A DNA stretch of 56,350 nucleotides from an uncultured Clostridia bacterium (GCA_944387445.1 CALXEX010000010.1:1-56350); one strand, 5' to 3'; shown: positions 25,300 to 34,249, counted from the stretch's first letter. Notes: generated by a model not told the origin, from the letters alone. Translations and numbers: made by a program.

Positions 25300-26915
25300 G
25301 GTAAATCTCCTTCAATCTTTACTTTAATTACATTGTTTTCTTGTTGTCCTGAAGTAGAAATCACATTTGTTAAATACATTCCTGTATCTAATTTTGCTTT
25401 AAACATACCTAATTGTTCATATTTATCTGACTGTGCTTGAATAACCATATGTGTTCCTGTTGTATTTTGTATGGAAGTTATTTGCACATTTTCTGGTATA
25501 ATAAACATAATTGAATTTAACAAATTCGGTATCGCATCTCTTGTTTTACTGGCATCTATTAATCTATCATTTAAATCTTGTAAATTTTGAATTCTTTCTG
25601 CATAGTTATTTGCTCTAGAATCTATTTTTGTTTTGTCATTATCTGCTAATTGAATTTGTGTATTTGTATAATTCATAGATTCTTGTGCTTCCTGTTTTTT
25701 ATGTTCCATTTGATTTTTTAACAATACAGAGAAACCACTATAAATAATAAACAAAATGATGAATCCCGCAACTGTTCTTAGCAAATTGATTTCTGTTTTA
25801 TCTAGTTTTTCTCCTAAATTATTTGTAAACCATCCAGATGTTGTAATTTTGCTTTTTTTACCTTTTCCTGGATTCACTTCTATTTTTAACCAATCCGCTA
25901 GTTTTTCATGAAATGTTTGCTTTTTAAAGTTTATTCCTTGTATTCCCTGTCCTACACCTGATAAAGCCAAAGATATTGCCGAATTTACTTCTATATAATC
26001 TTGTATACTAATGTCTGGTATTGCATTCATAAAATAAGGTTTTAATATTTCACACTCCATTTCATTGAAATATTCTTGAAAATATAAATCTAAATTATTG
26101 ATTAATGTTGCCATTCCTGTTAAATATATTTTTGTTATTTTTTCTTCACTTTCATTAATGATTTTTCTAACATTTCCAACAATCGCATATAAAGTTGGCA
26201 TAATGTCTTCAAGATAGCCCATTTCTGTTTCTTGAAGCTCTTTCCCTTCAAATGTATATATGGTTGTATTTTTGCATATTTCATAGGATTTTGCCATAGA
26301 ATTTTCTTTTAAATTTATCTTTCTTAAAAATTCTTGACACCCCTCTTCAAATACATCTACCTTATATATATTTTCATCCAAAATTGTAGTAACTGTTGTA
26401 TGATCTTCGATATTAACAATTAAATAATTTTCTTTTGGTTTTGTTTGTATCAAATTGGTAATTGCCATTGAAACCGGTAAAATATTTTGCAATTTATATG
26501 CATTTAACACCTGTACTTTTTTTGTTAGCTCTATTTTGTTTTCAGAAATATGAATGACTTTTAATTTATCTTTATCTTGCAAATTTTTTGAAACAACATA
26601 TCTTGTTTCAAAAACATTTGGATTATACCCTTGATCATCACAATACATTTCAAACTCTGTTTTTATTGCTTTAGATAAATCTTTCTTATTTAATAATGCA
26701 AACATATCAAAATAGTTATAAATTTCTTCAGATAAGTTAATACTAATAGGGATTTTATAACTATATGTTTCTTCTATTATTTGATTTATTGCCTTTTCTA
26801 GATTATCAAAAAATTTTACTCCAAATGATTGTACTTTGATCTTTTCATGTTCTTTTGCAACCTTTGCATATTTAATTATATTGTTTTCTACATATAAACC
26901 TAGACAGTTAGCCAT
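25296..26915 (-). CDS. PilM-PilN fusion protein
   Basis: 539 residues. Residues ~1-330 form an actin-like PilM domain (MANCLGLYVENNIIKYAKV, YLIVNIEDHTTVTTIL, KIYLTGMATLINNLD). A linker leads to a single membrane helix (~379-399) followed by a coiled coil and a PilN-type ferredoxin-like domain (IPENVQITSIQNTTGTHMVIQ). In most bacteria PilM and PilN are separate proteins joined through the cytoplasmic N-terminus of PilN; here they are one chain. Start after AAAAGGAG. First gene of the pilus operon. Confidence 0.85.
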   Translation of the reverse strand: MANCLGLYVENNIIKYAKVAKEHEKIKVQSFGVKFFDNLEKAINQIIEETYSYKIPISINLSEEIYNYFDMFALLNKKDLSKAIKTEFEMYCDDQGYNPNVFETRYVVSKNLQDKDKLKVIHISENKIELTKKVQVLNAYKLQNILPVSMAITNLIQTKPKENYLIVNIEDHTTVTTILDENIYKVDVFEEGCQEFLRKINLKENSMAKSYEICKNTTIYTFEGKELQETEMGYLEDIMPTLYAIVGNVRKIINESEEKITKIYLTGMATLINNLDLYFQEYFNEMECEILKPYFMNAIPDISIQDYIEVNSAISLALSGVGQGIQGINFKKQTFHEKLADWLKIEVNPGKGKKSKITTSGWFTNNLGEKLDKTEINLLRTVAGFIILFIIYSGFSVLLKNQMEHKKQEAQESMNYTNTQIQLADNDKTKIDSRANNYAERIQNLQDLNDRLIDASKTRDAIPNLLNSIMFIIPENVQITSIQNTTGTHMVIQAQSDKYEQLGMFKAKLDTGMYLTNVISTSGQQENNVIKVKIEGDLP

Positions 26916-27021
26916 CTTTTGCTCCTTTTTTATTTTTCTTATTGTTATTTTTTACACTTCATAAGATTTGATACATGAAGAAATTAACAAGTGACTAAAT
27001 TTCTGCCAAGTTTACTAATTT

Positions 27022-27049
27022 ATTCTACCATTGCCCCTTCAAAAATCAA
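27022..27049 (-). promoter_or_regulatory. Possible promoter of the pilus operon
   Basis: Minus-strand TTGATT, 16-bp spacer, TAGAAT, about 105 bp upstream of pilMN. A small inverted repeat (CTTCAT / ATGAAG) lies in the leader. Nothing else is visible between rsmB and pilMN. Confidence 0.4.
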
Positions 27050-27094
27050 CATATTTAATATAATTGTAATTTAAGCGTAACCAAAATGTAATAT

Positions 27095-28423
27095 TTATAT
27101 TTTTTGTAATTTACATATAAAAAATCCATCTGTTTCTTCTCCTTGGTACAATTGTATTGTATTAGAATTTTCTAAATAATCCTTCATTTGGGGAATATCG
27201 ATTTTTACATACCTAAATGCTTGATTATTTTCTAAAAATTTTTCAATCATTTGATCATTTTCAGCATAAAAAATACTACATGTTGCATATACCATTTGTC
27301 CATTTGGTTTTAAATATTGAGAACATGTTTCTAATATTTTTTGCTGAATTTGTGTAATTTCCGCAATATCTTCTGGTCTTCTTTTCCATTTAATATCTGG
27401 TTTTCGTTTTAAAACACCAATTCCTAAACACGGTACATCTAACAAAATTTTATCAAATTTTTCTTTATACATTTCTTGATAAATTGTTGCATCTTGGCAT
27501 TCTGTTTTTATAATATGAATCCCTAATCGCTCAGCATTTTCTTCTACTAATTTTACTCTATGAGGATGTAAATCCCATGCAATAATTTTACCTTTATTCT
27601 CCATCAATTCTGCCATATAAGTAGTCTTTCCTCCTGGGCTACTACAAGCATCTAATATGACTTCGTTTGGTCTTGGAGCTAAAATTTTTGCAATTAATCC
27701 TGCTCCTTCATCTTGGACTGTAAAATAGCCTTGTTCAAATAAATCTAATTGTTCTATATTTTTTGCTTTTTCAAGGATTAAAAAATCTTCTAACTTTCCT
27801 TCTTGAAAAGTTATATTTTTTTCCTTTAATAAATTCTCTAATTCATGTTTATTGGTTTTTAATGAATTCACTCTAATGGTTACTTTTGGTTTTATATTAG
27901 ATGCTTTACAAATTTTCTCTACTTTTTGTATATCATTTTCTTTTAATAATTCTTCAATGATCCAAACTGGCATAGAAGTTGTTTTTGAAATTCTTTCTAC
28001 TGGGTTTTCAATTTTAAAAAATGCTTCATAATCCTGTTTTTCTATTTTCCTTAAAATGGCATTCACAAAATTGCGACTTCCTTTATGACCATATCGTTTT
28101 GCTAAATTTACACTTTCATTAACCGCTGCAGATTTTGGAACTTTATCTAAAAATACAATTTGATAAATGCCCATTCTTAATATATTTAAAATCCATGGGG
28201 AAATTTTTTTTAATCGAATATTCGAATATTTTTTGATCATTTCATCTATTGTCAATCTCCATGTAGTGACACCATACACAATTTCTGAAATAAACCCAAT
28301 ATCTCTTTCATCTAATTTATGTTTATTTTCTTTGATCTTTTCATCTAAAGCAATATTAGAATATGCTTCTTCTTTATCAATTTTATACAATGTTTTTAAT
28401 GCAATTTCTCTTACAATATCCAT
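27095..28423 (-). CDS. rsmB: 16S rRNA m5C967 methyltransferase RsmB
   Basis: 442 residues: N-terminal NusB-like domain (~1-130) and C-terminal SAM-dependent RNA methyltransferase. SAM motif LDACSSPGGKTTYMAE, catalytic motif IV DVPCLGIGVLKRKPDIKW and motif VI YATCSIFYAEN are present, giving the two cysteines of the RNA m5C class. It stands alone, divergent from the dodecin-spoVA operon. Confidence 0.94.
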   Translation of the reverse strand: MDIVREIALKTLYKIDKEEAYSNIALDEKIKENKHKLDERDIGFISEIVYGVTTWRLTIDEMIKKYSNIRLKKISPWILNILRMGIYQIVFLDKVPKSAAVNESVNLAKRYGHKGSRNFVNAILRKIEKQDYEAFFKIENPVERISKTTSMPVWIIEELLKENDIQKVEKICKASNIKPKVTIRVNSLKTNKHELENLLKEKNITFQEGKLEDFLILEKAKNIEQLDLFEQGYFTVQDEGAGLIAKILAPRPNEVILDACSSPGGKTTYMAELMENKGKIIAWDLHPHRVKLVEENAERLGIHIIKTECQDATIYQEMYKEKFDKILLDVPCLGIGVLKRKPDIKWKRRPEDIAEITQIQQKILETCSQYLKPNGQMVYATCSIFYAENDQMIEKFLENNQAFRYVKIDIPQMKDYLENSNTIQLYQGEETDGFFICKLQKI

Positions 28424-28554
28424 ACTTCTATTTTCTCCTTATCTATTAAAATAACACATTAAAAGTCGCCTATTATCTTCTACATATTTTACGTTGAATA
28501 ATACTTTACTACTGTTAATAACACATGTCATTCTTTTAAATTATATACTGTAAC

Positions 28555-28583
28555 TTGTATTTTTTCTACCATTTTTGTATAAT
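28555..28583 (+). promoter_or_regulatory. Promoter upstream of dodecin-spoVA
   Basis: TTGTAT, 17-bp spacer, TATAAT: a vegetative-type promoter about 90 bp before the dodecin gene. No forespore sigma-G sequence could be identified with confidence; spoVA expression normally needs one, so a further promoter may lie between dodecin and spoVAC. Confidence 0.55.
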
Positions 28584-28671
28584 TTCTATTTTTTTGGAAA
28601 ACATAGCTTTAAACGGTTTGCGTCTAGTTAAAAATTATTAGAGCAACATGCTCGGATGGAGGTTTTTATAT

Positions 28672-28899
28672 ATGGAAATTAAAAAACATTTAATCATTAC
28701 TGGTAATTCAACTGTATCATGGAAAGATGCAATTGTAAAAGCTGTAGCAGAAGCTTCTAAAACAATTGATTATCTCTCTGATGTTAGAATTTTAGAACAA
28801 AGAGCTAGCATTAGTGGAGATAAAATTTCTGAATATTTTGTTGATTTAGACATTTCTTTTTCTATTGATTTAAATAGAAAAGATAACAAAGATGCATAA
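28672..28899 (+). CDS. Dodecin family flavin-binding protein
   Basis: 75 residues matching the small dodecin fold (strand-helix-strand-strand): IKKHLIITGNSTVSWKDAIVKA, then AEASKTIDYLSDVRILEQRA and FVDLDISFSIDL. Dodecins form 12-mers that store or sequester flavins or CoA. The start at MEIKKH follows GATGGAGG at 8 nt; the upstream ATG at 28648 overlaps no site. It lies just before spoVAC; a role in spores is only suggested by this. Confidence 0.8.
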   Translation: MEIKKHLIITGNSTVSWKDAIVKAVAEASKTIDYLSDVRILEQRASISGDKISEYFVDLDISFSIDLNRKDNKDA

Positions 28900-28972
28900 A
28901 TTATGTACAAACAAAACACTTTAAAGAAAGGAGTGTATGATATATTTTATAAAATATATCATCAAGGTCATT

Positions 28973-29440
28973 ATGGAAAATCCAACAGAAACCAAAAAAA
29001 CATATCAAGAATATGTAAATAAAAAATCCCCTAACTCACCAATTTTAAAAAATTGTTTTAATGCTTTTTGGGTTGGAGGTCTAATTTGTACAATTGGACA
29101 GATTATTCTTAATATTTGCAAAGATAGAGGATTTGATACACAAATTTCTGGCACAATTGTTTCCATTTTATTAATTGGCTTATCTGCATTTCTAACAGGA
29201 TTAAATATTTTTAATAAAATCGGAAAATTTGCCGGTGCAGGTTCTTTAATCCCAATTACTGGGTTTGCCAATTCAATTGTTTCTCCTGCTATGGAATACA
29301 AATCAGAAGGCTATGTTATGGGAGTTGGCGGGAAAATGTTTACTGTAGCAGGACCAGTTCTTGTATTTGGTATTTCTGCCTCTATTTTAGTTGGTATTAT
29401 TTACCTAATATTTAATACACAAGCAATTACTTTAGTTTAA
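28973..29440 (+). CDS. spoVAC: Stage V sporulation protein AC
   Basis: 155-residue membrane protein of the SpoVA channel, which moves Ca-dipicolinate into the forespore and out at germination. The conserved FWVGGLICTIGQII, FAGAGSLIPITGFANSIVSPA and FTVAGPVLVFGI segments are all present, with about four to five membrane helices. An alternative ATG at 28937 has AAAGGAG only 3 nt away and would add 12 residues encoded by a perfect 26-bp palindrome; the later start fits known SpoVAC N-termini. Confidence 0.93.
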   Translation: MENPTETKKTYQEYVNKKSPNSPILKNCFNAFWVGGLICTIGQIILNICKDRGFDTQISGTIVSILLIGLSAFLTGLNIFNKIGKFAGAGSLIPITGFANSIVSPAMEYKSEGYVMGVGGKMFTVAGPVLVFGISASILVGIIYLIFNTQAITLV

Positions 29441-29475
29441 TTAACATATTTCGTTTTAAAAAGGAGTGTTCTATT

Positions 29476-29700
29476 TTGGAAAGATTAGGAAAACAAACTA
29501 TTAAATTTACTACACCTCCTACAATTTTAGAATGTGCATCTATTGTTGGTCCCAAAGAAGCAGAAGGTCCTTTGGCAAAATATTTTGATCAAACATTAGA
29601 TGATGAATTTTGGGGTGAAAAAACATGGGAAAAAGCGGAAAGTAAAATTATCAAAGAAACTGTAAACATGGTTATCCGAAAAGCACGGAATTTCCGCTAG
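29476..29700 (+). CDS. spoVAD: spoVAD, 5' part (frame break at CGG)
   Basis: First 74 codons of SpoVAD: MERLGKQTIKFTTPP, SIVGPKEAEGPLAKYFD and WEKAESKIIKETV are typical. The frame then hits CGG and ends four codons later at TAG. Skipping the C at 29686 gives KAGISASDIDCMFAGDLLNQ, which matches the family through the junction. The joined protein has 333 residues, the expected size for this thiolase-fold, dipicolinate-binding SpoVA subunit. Start after AAAGGAG. Confidence 0.88.
   Translation: MERLGKQTIKFTTPPTILECASIVGPKEAEGPLAKYFDQTLDDEFWGEKTWEKAESKIIKETVNMVIRKARNFR
29686..29688 (+). other. CGG codon at frame break (site 1, spoVAD)
   Basis: Codons AAA GCA CGG AAT in frame 0; without the C the reading is GCA GGA ATT TCC. 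No homopolymer explains an indel here, the nearest being AAAA five bases upstream. Confidence 0.75.
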
Positions 29701-29713
29701 TGACATTGATTGT

Positions 29714-30478
29714 ATGTTTGCAGGAGATTTACTTAATCAATGTATTTCTTCTAGTTTTGGATTAAGAGATTTAAATATTCCATTTTTTGGTGTATTTGGT
29801 GCTTGTTCTACCTTTGTTGAATCTTTAACCTTAGGTGCTATTTGTGCAGAAAGTTTTGCAAACTATGTTTTATGTGCGACTTCTAGTCATTTTTGTAGTG
29901 CAGAAAAACAATTTCGATTTCCTTTAGAATTAGGTAACCAACGACCACAAAGCAGTCAATGGACGGTTACAGGCTCTGGAAGTGCCATCATTTCTAAAAA
30001 TGGTTCTGGGCCATATATTACCCATATTACTCCAGGAAAAATTATTGATATGGGTATAAAAGATGGAAACAATATGGGTGCTGCTATGGCACCAAGTTTT
30101 GCAGATACATTAACAACCCATTTTCTAGATACTGGGCGAAGTCCAAATTACTATGATGCCATTATTAGTGGAGATCTAGGATATGTTGGTAAAGATATTG
30201 CCATTGACCTATTAAAAGCCAATGGATATAACATAAAAAATAATTACAATGATTGTGGTGTTTTGATTTTTGATAAAGAAACGCAAGATACCCATAGTGG
30301 TGGTAGTGGTTGTGCCTGTTGTGGAACTGTATTTTCAGGATATTTTTTCAAACAATTAAAAGAAAGAAAAATGAAAAGAATCTTACTGATTGCTACTGGT
30401 GCCCTAATGAATTCTACTAGTTCTCAACAAGGAGAATCCATTCCTGGAATCGCTCATGCAATCAGTATAGAAATTTAA
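29714..30478 (+). CDS. spoVAD: spoVAD, 3' part (reads from 29687 after +1 shift)
   Basis: The body of SpoVAD, in the +1 frame relative to the 5' part. As an isolated ORF it would begin at Met in CMFAGDLL, but no ribosome site is there and the conserved sequence continues upstream to 29687, so it is not an independent gene. GVFGACSTFVESL carries the active-site-like Cys of the thiolase fold; ISGDLGYVGKDI, CGCACC-type GGSGCACCGTVFSGYF and LIATGALMNSTSSQQGESIPGIAHA are family hallmarks. It is intact to the natural C-terminus, which argues against decay. Confidence 0.88.
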   Translation: MFAGDLLNQCISSSFGLRDLNIPFFGVFGACSTFVESLTLGAICAESFANYVLCATSSHFCSAEKQFRFPLELGNQRPQSSQWTVTGSGSAIISKNGSGPYITHITPGKIIDMGIKDGNNMGAAMAPSFADTLTTHFLDTGRSPNYYDAIISGDLGYVGKDIAIDLLKANGYNIKNNYNDCGVLIFDKETQDTHSGGSGCACCGTVFSGYFFKQLKERKMKRILLIATGALMNSTSSQQGESIPGIAHAISIEI

Positions 30479-30495
30479 GAAAGGAATGAAATCTT

Positions 30496-30892
30496 ATGAA
30501 TGAAGTTGATTGGGGTTCTGTTTTTGAGTGGTCCACCCTTCTAAAATGTTTTATTGTTGGTGGTTTCATTTGTGTTATCGGTCAAATTCTTATCGATAAA
30601 ACAAAATTAACACCTGCTAGAATTTTAGTAATGTTTGTTACGCTTGGTGCTATTTTAGGTGGCTTAGGTATTTATCAATATTTAGTAGATTTTGCTGGAG
30701 CTGGGGCAACTGTTCCTTTAACAGGGTTTGGTTATAACTTAGCCAAAGGTGCTATTGAAGAAGTTAAAAATATTGGATTTATTGGTGCTTTTACTGGTGG
30801 TATTAAATCTGCTGCTGGACGGTATTTCTGCTGCTATTTTTTTTGGATATTTAGCATCTCTAATTTCAAAGCCCAAAATGAAAAAACAATAA
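30496..30892 (+). CDS. spoVAE: spoVAE with frame break at CGG
   Basis: Small membrane subunit of SpoVA (AEb type). Frame 0 gives a typical SpoVAE up to TGGIKSAAG (residue ~108), then a CGG codon, after which frame 0 runs into an unrelated Phe/Cys-rich sequence extending to 31029. Skipping the C at 30820 gives GGISAAIFFGYLASLISKPK and a stop at 30892, the standard family C-terminus with matching spacing from TGG to IFF. The joined product has 131 residues. Start after GAAAGGAATG-type site. Last gene of the operon. Confidence 0.88.
30820..30822 (+). other. CGG codon at frame break (site 2, spoVAE)
   Basis: Codons GCT GGA CGG TAT in frame 0; without the C, GGA GGT ATT TCT. The local sequence ACGG-T-ATTTC is nearly the same as at the spoVAD site (ACGG-A-ATTTC). 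Confidence 0.75.
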
Positions 30893-30948
30893 TTTTTTTC
30901 ATTTTCAAAACTTGTCTTGCTTCACAAGAAATTTTCTCTACTTTTCTA

Positions 30949-31075
30949 ACGGACAAATCTCGTTTCGAGAGAGCTTTTCTCTGCTTTTCTAATTTAACTA
31001 TATATATTTCAGTTCTCAAAGAAGCGTAAAGATTTGTTGACGCGAAAAATTGCTATGCAATTTTTCTGTGCAATG
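30949..31075. repeat. Dispersed ~127-bp palindromic element, copy A
   Basis: Begins GGACAAATCTCG and contains inverted arms ACAAATCT-CG-TTTCGAGA / TTCTCAAAGAAGCGTAAAGATTTGT, followed by an inner hairpin AAAAATTGC/GCAATTTTT. Closely similar to 40239-40365. It lies directly after spoVAE, before the terminator at 31083. Confidence 0.75.
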
Positions 31076-31082
31076 TTGTTTT

Positions 31083-31155
31083 TTTATTGAATAGGAAATC
31101 AATTTTCTATTCAATAAAAAAATAGGGCAGGAAAAATTCATTCCCCCCTGTTTTA
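31083..31155. terminator. Convergent terminators of spoVA operon and protease gene
   Basis: TTGAATAG-AAAT pairs with ATTT-CTATTCAA with A/T-runs on both sides (31083-31121), working in both directions. A second hairpin on the minus strand (AGGGGGGAA with TTCCTGCCCT, then ATTTTTTT; 31120-31155) lies nearer the protease stop. Confidence 0.7.
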
Positions 31156-31182
31156 TTTTCTTTTAACATGCTTATTTTTCTT

Positions 31183-33942
31183 TTATCTATCAATATTTTT
31201 ATATCTATAATATGCAAATCCTCCAAATGCAATAATGAAAACTGCTACTAAAATCTTAAATGTAATTCCACCAGCATATGGTAAAATTCCTGATGCTACT
31301 GTATTATCTTTATTTTGATTAGCATTTCCATTTCCGTTATTAGAATTATTATTATTGTAGTTTAGTACATCATCAATTCCACCTACCATAACACCATCTA
31401 TGTAACATTCTGGTTCTGCTTGATTATCCACTTCTAAAGTTACTGTTTGCTCTGCAGTTTGTTGATCAATTTCCGCTACCTCTCTGATATATACATACAA
31501 ATTGTCTGATTCTGTTATTTCTGCATAATTTTGAAGTTCTTCTGATTTTAAATTTAGCGTAATTGAATAGGTTCCATCACTTTCCTTTACAGCTTCTGCC
31601 TTTACCCAATCTGTTATATTATTATCACCTTGTGTCCCTGAAATATGATAATAGTATGTATATGTATTACTCTCAGCACCAATTTTAATTCCTGATATTT
31701 TAATAGTCATTTCACTTGATGCTTGTGATAAATCTTCTGAATTAAAATATAATTTTGCTTGTGTTATAGCAGATTCTGCATTTGTAAAATCTGATAAAAC
31801 TGGTGTTGCTGGTTTTTCTGTTCCTGGATTATCAGGATCCTCTGGTTCTTCTGTTCCTGGATTCTCTGGCTCCTCTGTTCCTGGATCTTCAGGATTTTCT
31901 GGTTCTTCTTGTTCTTTAACCGTAATTGCTTGTGTAGTTGTCACTGTTACACCATCTTCTGTATATTGAATGGTTACTGCTTTTGTATTTACTGTTAAAT
32001 TTTCTCCTCCAATAATTGTATAATTGGTGATTTCCTTTGTAGATCCATCACTATATTGTGCAATAACAATCATTCCTGTTTTATCAAAATTTTCTCCTTC
32101 AGTATATTCTGTCTTAGTTGGTCCATTTTGTATATAGATTTGTGTTAATGTTTTTTGTGGTTCTGGATCTGGTTCTTCTTGTGTATTAAAAGTCGTATAT
32201 GCTTTTATGGTCAAATTACCTTTTATGTTCTCCATAGCACCTAAATCATTCCATACATTTTGCTCAAACCCATATTCATTTGTACAAAAGCTTTCTTCTG
32301 CATTAACAGTTGCTTCTGACCACTGCGTTTCTTCTACTTGTGTTTCTAGTGATGCATATTTTTTCACATAATCATTTTCTACTTGCAAAACAACAGCAAA
32401 AGAATCTCCTGTTAATTTTATTGGCTCTGCAAATTCTAGGGTATGATATCCTGGCTCAATTGTCTCTGTTTCTCCTGATGCTAATTGTACTTCTTGCAAA
32501 TCTTCTTTTGCTTTACTTTCTCCATTTGGATTAACAAACACTTTACAAGTATATTCTTGTGTTGTATAAATACCAATTTTATCTAATAACTCTTGATTAC
32601 TAGCATCTCTACTAAATACATTTGATAAATAAATGTTGTTAGAATCTATAACTTCCAAATTTGCATTACTTGCTAAAATATCATGTTGATAAACCTGGTC
32701 ATAATCTTTCGTATCTGTTACTTTTTCAATTCCTGTTAAAGCTTTATATACATTACAATCTTCATAAGAAATATACATGTATCCTTCGTTTCCGATTTCA
32801 ATTACTAGTTCATCGCCTTGTATACTTGCCTTATCTTCTCCATATGCACTTTTATAAACTTCTAAAATAACATCATCTGGTATTTTGTCAGCAGTATCCC
32901 AACCCATAGATTCACAATAAGATTGTTGTGCCTCAAACATAGCTTGTTTTAAGACACTTAATTTTTCTGTAATAGCTTTTCCCCATGAATTTTTAATAAT
33001 CCATGCACCATCTTCTGTAGGTTGTTGATTTTCATTAAAATTCTCTTTGCTATAGTTATCATCCCATCCAATAATCACAACAGCATGATTTATAGGTTCT
33101 GAGATAACATCTTTGCAATATATGGAACCTGTTTCATTATTATAGCTATCTCCTAAGATTTCTGCTCCATGAATACCAGCATATATACCACCATAATTTA
33201 CAATATGCTCTTTCATACTTGGCATAATTTGATCTCTTTCACCTGCAGTTAAAGTTGGAAATTCTACTGTATCATATAAAGTTGTTACAACTTCTTTATT
33301 TTGTATTTCAGAAATATCTATATTCTCTTCACTATCTACAAATGGTAAATCACTTTCATTGACAGCACCTTGTCCATTAGCCAAATATTGTGTCGCTATA
33401 TAGAAATTTCCTCCATCACTTACATTTTTATTATATCCATATTCATTAATTTCACCATCATTAAATGCCCTTTTTACTGTTGCATAATTCATATGTTTTT
33501 CTGAAAAATCATAAACAATTGTTGGTAATGATGCTTTATAATTTCTAAGAGCTAAGTTTGTTTCTAGTACACCAATTGTTGCAAATGCCCAGCATGAATT
33601 TGTAGTCTTTTGATCTCTAATGACTACATTTTCTGGTATTACATCTTTTAAATTATATTGTTGAGAAACATTCGCTTTTAGTAATTCCTGTACTTTTAAA
33701 ATGTTATTTATATCTTTTAAATATGATGTACGATCCTTTCCCACCATAATTTCAAATTTTCTTGGTTCTAATCTTTCTTGTTTTTCTTCTTCACTAAGTG
33801 CTAGCCATTCTTTATATTCGTCTGTATATTCTGCCAAAGATAAGTCTAATGTAGAATCATTAATAGCATTTACTATTCCTAAAGAAAACAATATATATAT
33901 TATAAAAAATAAACTAAATATTTTTATAATACTTTTTTTCAT
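31183..33942 (-). CDS. Surface papain-like (C1A) protease with Ig-like domain and LPYAG anchor
   Basis: 919 residues. Signal peptide to ~26; C1A peptidase domain with Gln in RDQKTTNSCWAFA (Gln112, catalytic Cys118), catalytic His in EPINHAVVIIGWDD (~287) and Asn in IIKNSWG (~319); a lectin-like accessory region (~400-580); a bacterial Ig-like (group 3) domain (LTQIYIQNGPTKTEY through TVKEQ); a Pro/Glu/Gly-rich spacer (PGTEEPE repeats); and a C-terminal ILPYAGG, membrane helix and basic tail RYKNIDR. The end looks like a sortase signal in which LPYAG replaces LPxTG. A secreted, wall-linked protease is inferred. Start: second of two ATGs after GGGGGAG. Confidence 0.88.
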   Translation of the reverse strand: MKKSIIKIFSLFFIIYILFSLGIVNAINDSTLDLSLAEYTDEYKEWLALSEEEKQERLEPRKFEIMVGKDRTSYLKDINNILKVQELLKANVSQQYNLKDVIPENVVIRDQKTTNSCWAFATIGVLETNLALRNYKASLPTIVYDFSEKHMNYATVKRAFNDGEINEYGYNKNVSDGGNFYIATQYLANGQGAVNESDLPFVDSEENIDISEIQNKEVVTTLYDTVEFPTLTAGERDQIMPSMKEHIVNYGGIYAGIHGAEILGDSYNNETGSIYCKDVISEPINHAVVIIGWDDNYSKENFNENQQPTEDGAWIIKNSWGKAITEKLSVLKQAMFEAQQSYCESMGWDTADKIPDDVILEVYKSAYGEDKASIQGDELVIEIGNEGYMYISYEDCNVYKALTGIEKVTDTKDYDQVYQHDILASNANLEVIDSNNIYLSNVFSRDASNQELLDKIGIYTTQEYTCKVFVNPNGESKAKEDLQEVQLASGETETIEPGYHTLEFAEPIKLTGDSFAVVLQVENDYVKKYASLETQVEETQWSEATVNAEESFCTNEYGFEQNVWNDLGAMENIKGNLTIKAYTTFNTQEEPDPEPQKTLTQIYIQNGPTKTEYTEGENFDKTGMIVIAQYSDGSTKEITNYTIIGGENLTVNTKAVTIQYTEDGVTVTTTQAITVKEQEEPENPEDPGTEEPENPGTEEPEDPDNPGTEKPATPVLSDFTNAESAITQAKLYFNSEDLSQASSEMTIKISGIKIGAESNTYTYYYHISGTQGDNNITDWVKAEAVKESDGTYSITLNLKSEELQNYAEITESDNLYVYIREVAEIDQQTAEQTVTLEVDNQAEPECYIDGVMVGGIDDVLNYNNNNSNNGNGNANQNKDNTVASGILPYAGGITFKILVAVFIIAFGGFAYYRYKNIDR

Positions 33943-34046
33943 CATAACTCCCCCTCTTTATACATTATTGTATCATTTTTATGCTATCATTCTTTTTTAT
34001 CTTTTTCAAGTAAATACTTATACTTTATCTTTTTTTAATCATCCTG

Positions 34047-34108
34047 TCATATTTTTGTCATATTTTTGTCATATTTTTGTTGTATTTTTGTTGTATTTTT
34101 GTTGTATT
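34047..34108. repeat. 11-bp tandem repeat, intergenic
   Basis: About six copies of an 11-bp unit, first three TCATATTTTTG and next three TTGTATTTTTG. It lies upstream of the protease start, outside any gene. The rest of 33946-34224 shows nothing more than AT-rich sequence. Confidence 0.7.
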
Positions 34109-34224
34109 CTAATAAATTCCTGTTTTAAAGCCGAATGTAAAAACAAATGTAAAATAGTCCTTCTCTCTTTAAATCTTTTAACAGATTTCTATAAATAATA
34201 ATTTGATATATCGTGTAAAAAAAT

Positions 34225-34249
34225 GGCAAAAAAATAAAGCTACTTTATT
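34225..34249 (-). terminator. Terminator of infC-rpmI-rplT
   Basis: Minus-strand AATAAAG-TAG-CTTTATT followed by TTTTTTGCC, 28 bp after the rplT stop. Confidence 0.7.

Noticed and set aside
30893..31029. Frame-0 extension of spoVAE as a real C-terminus
   Set aside because: It loses all family similarity after the CGG and runs into the dispersed repeat; the shifted frame ends naturally at 30892.
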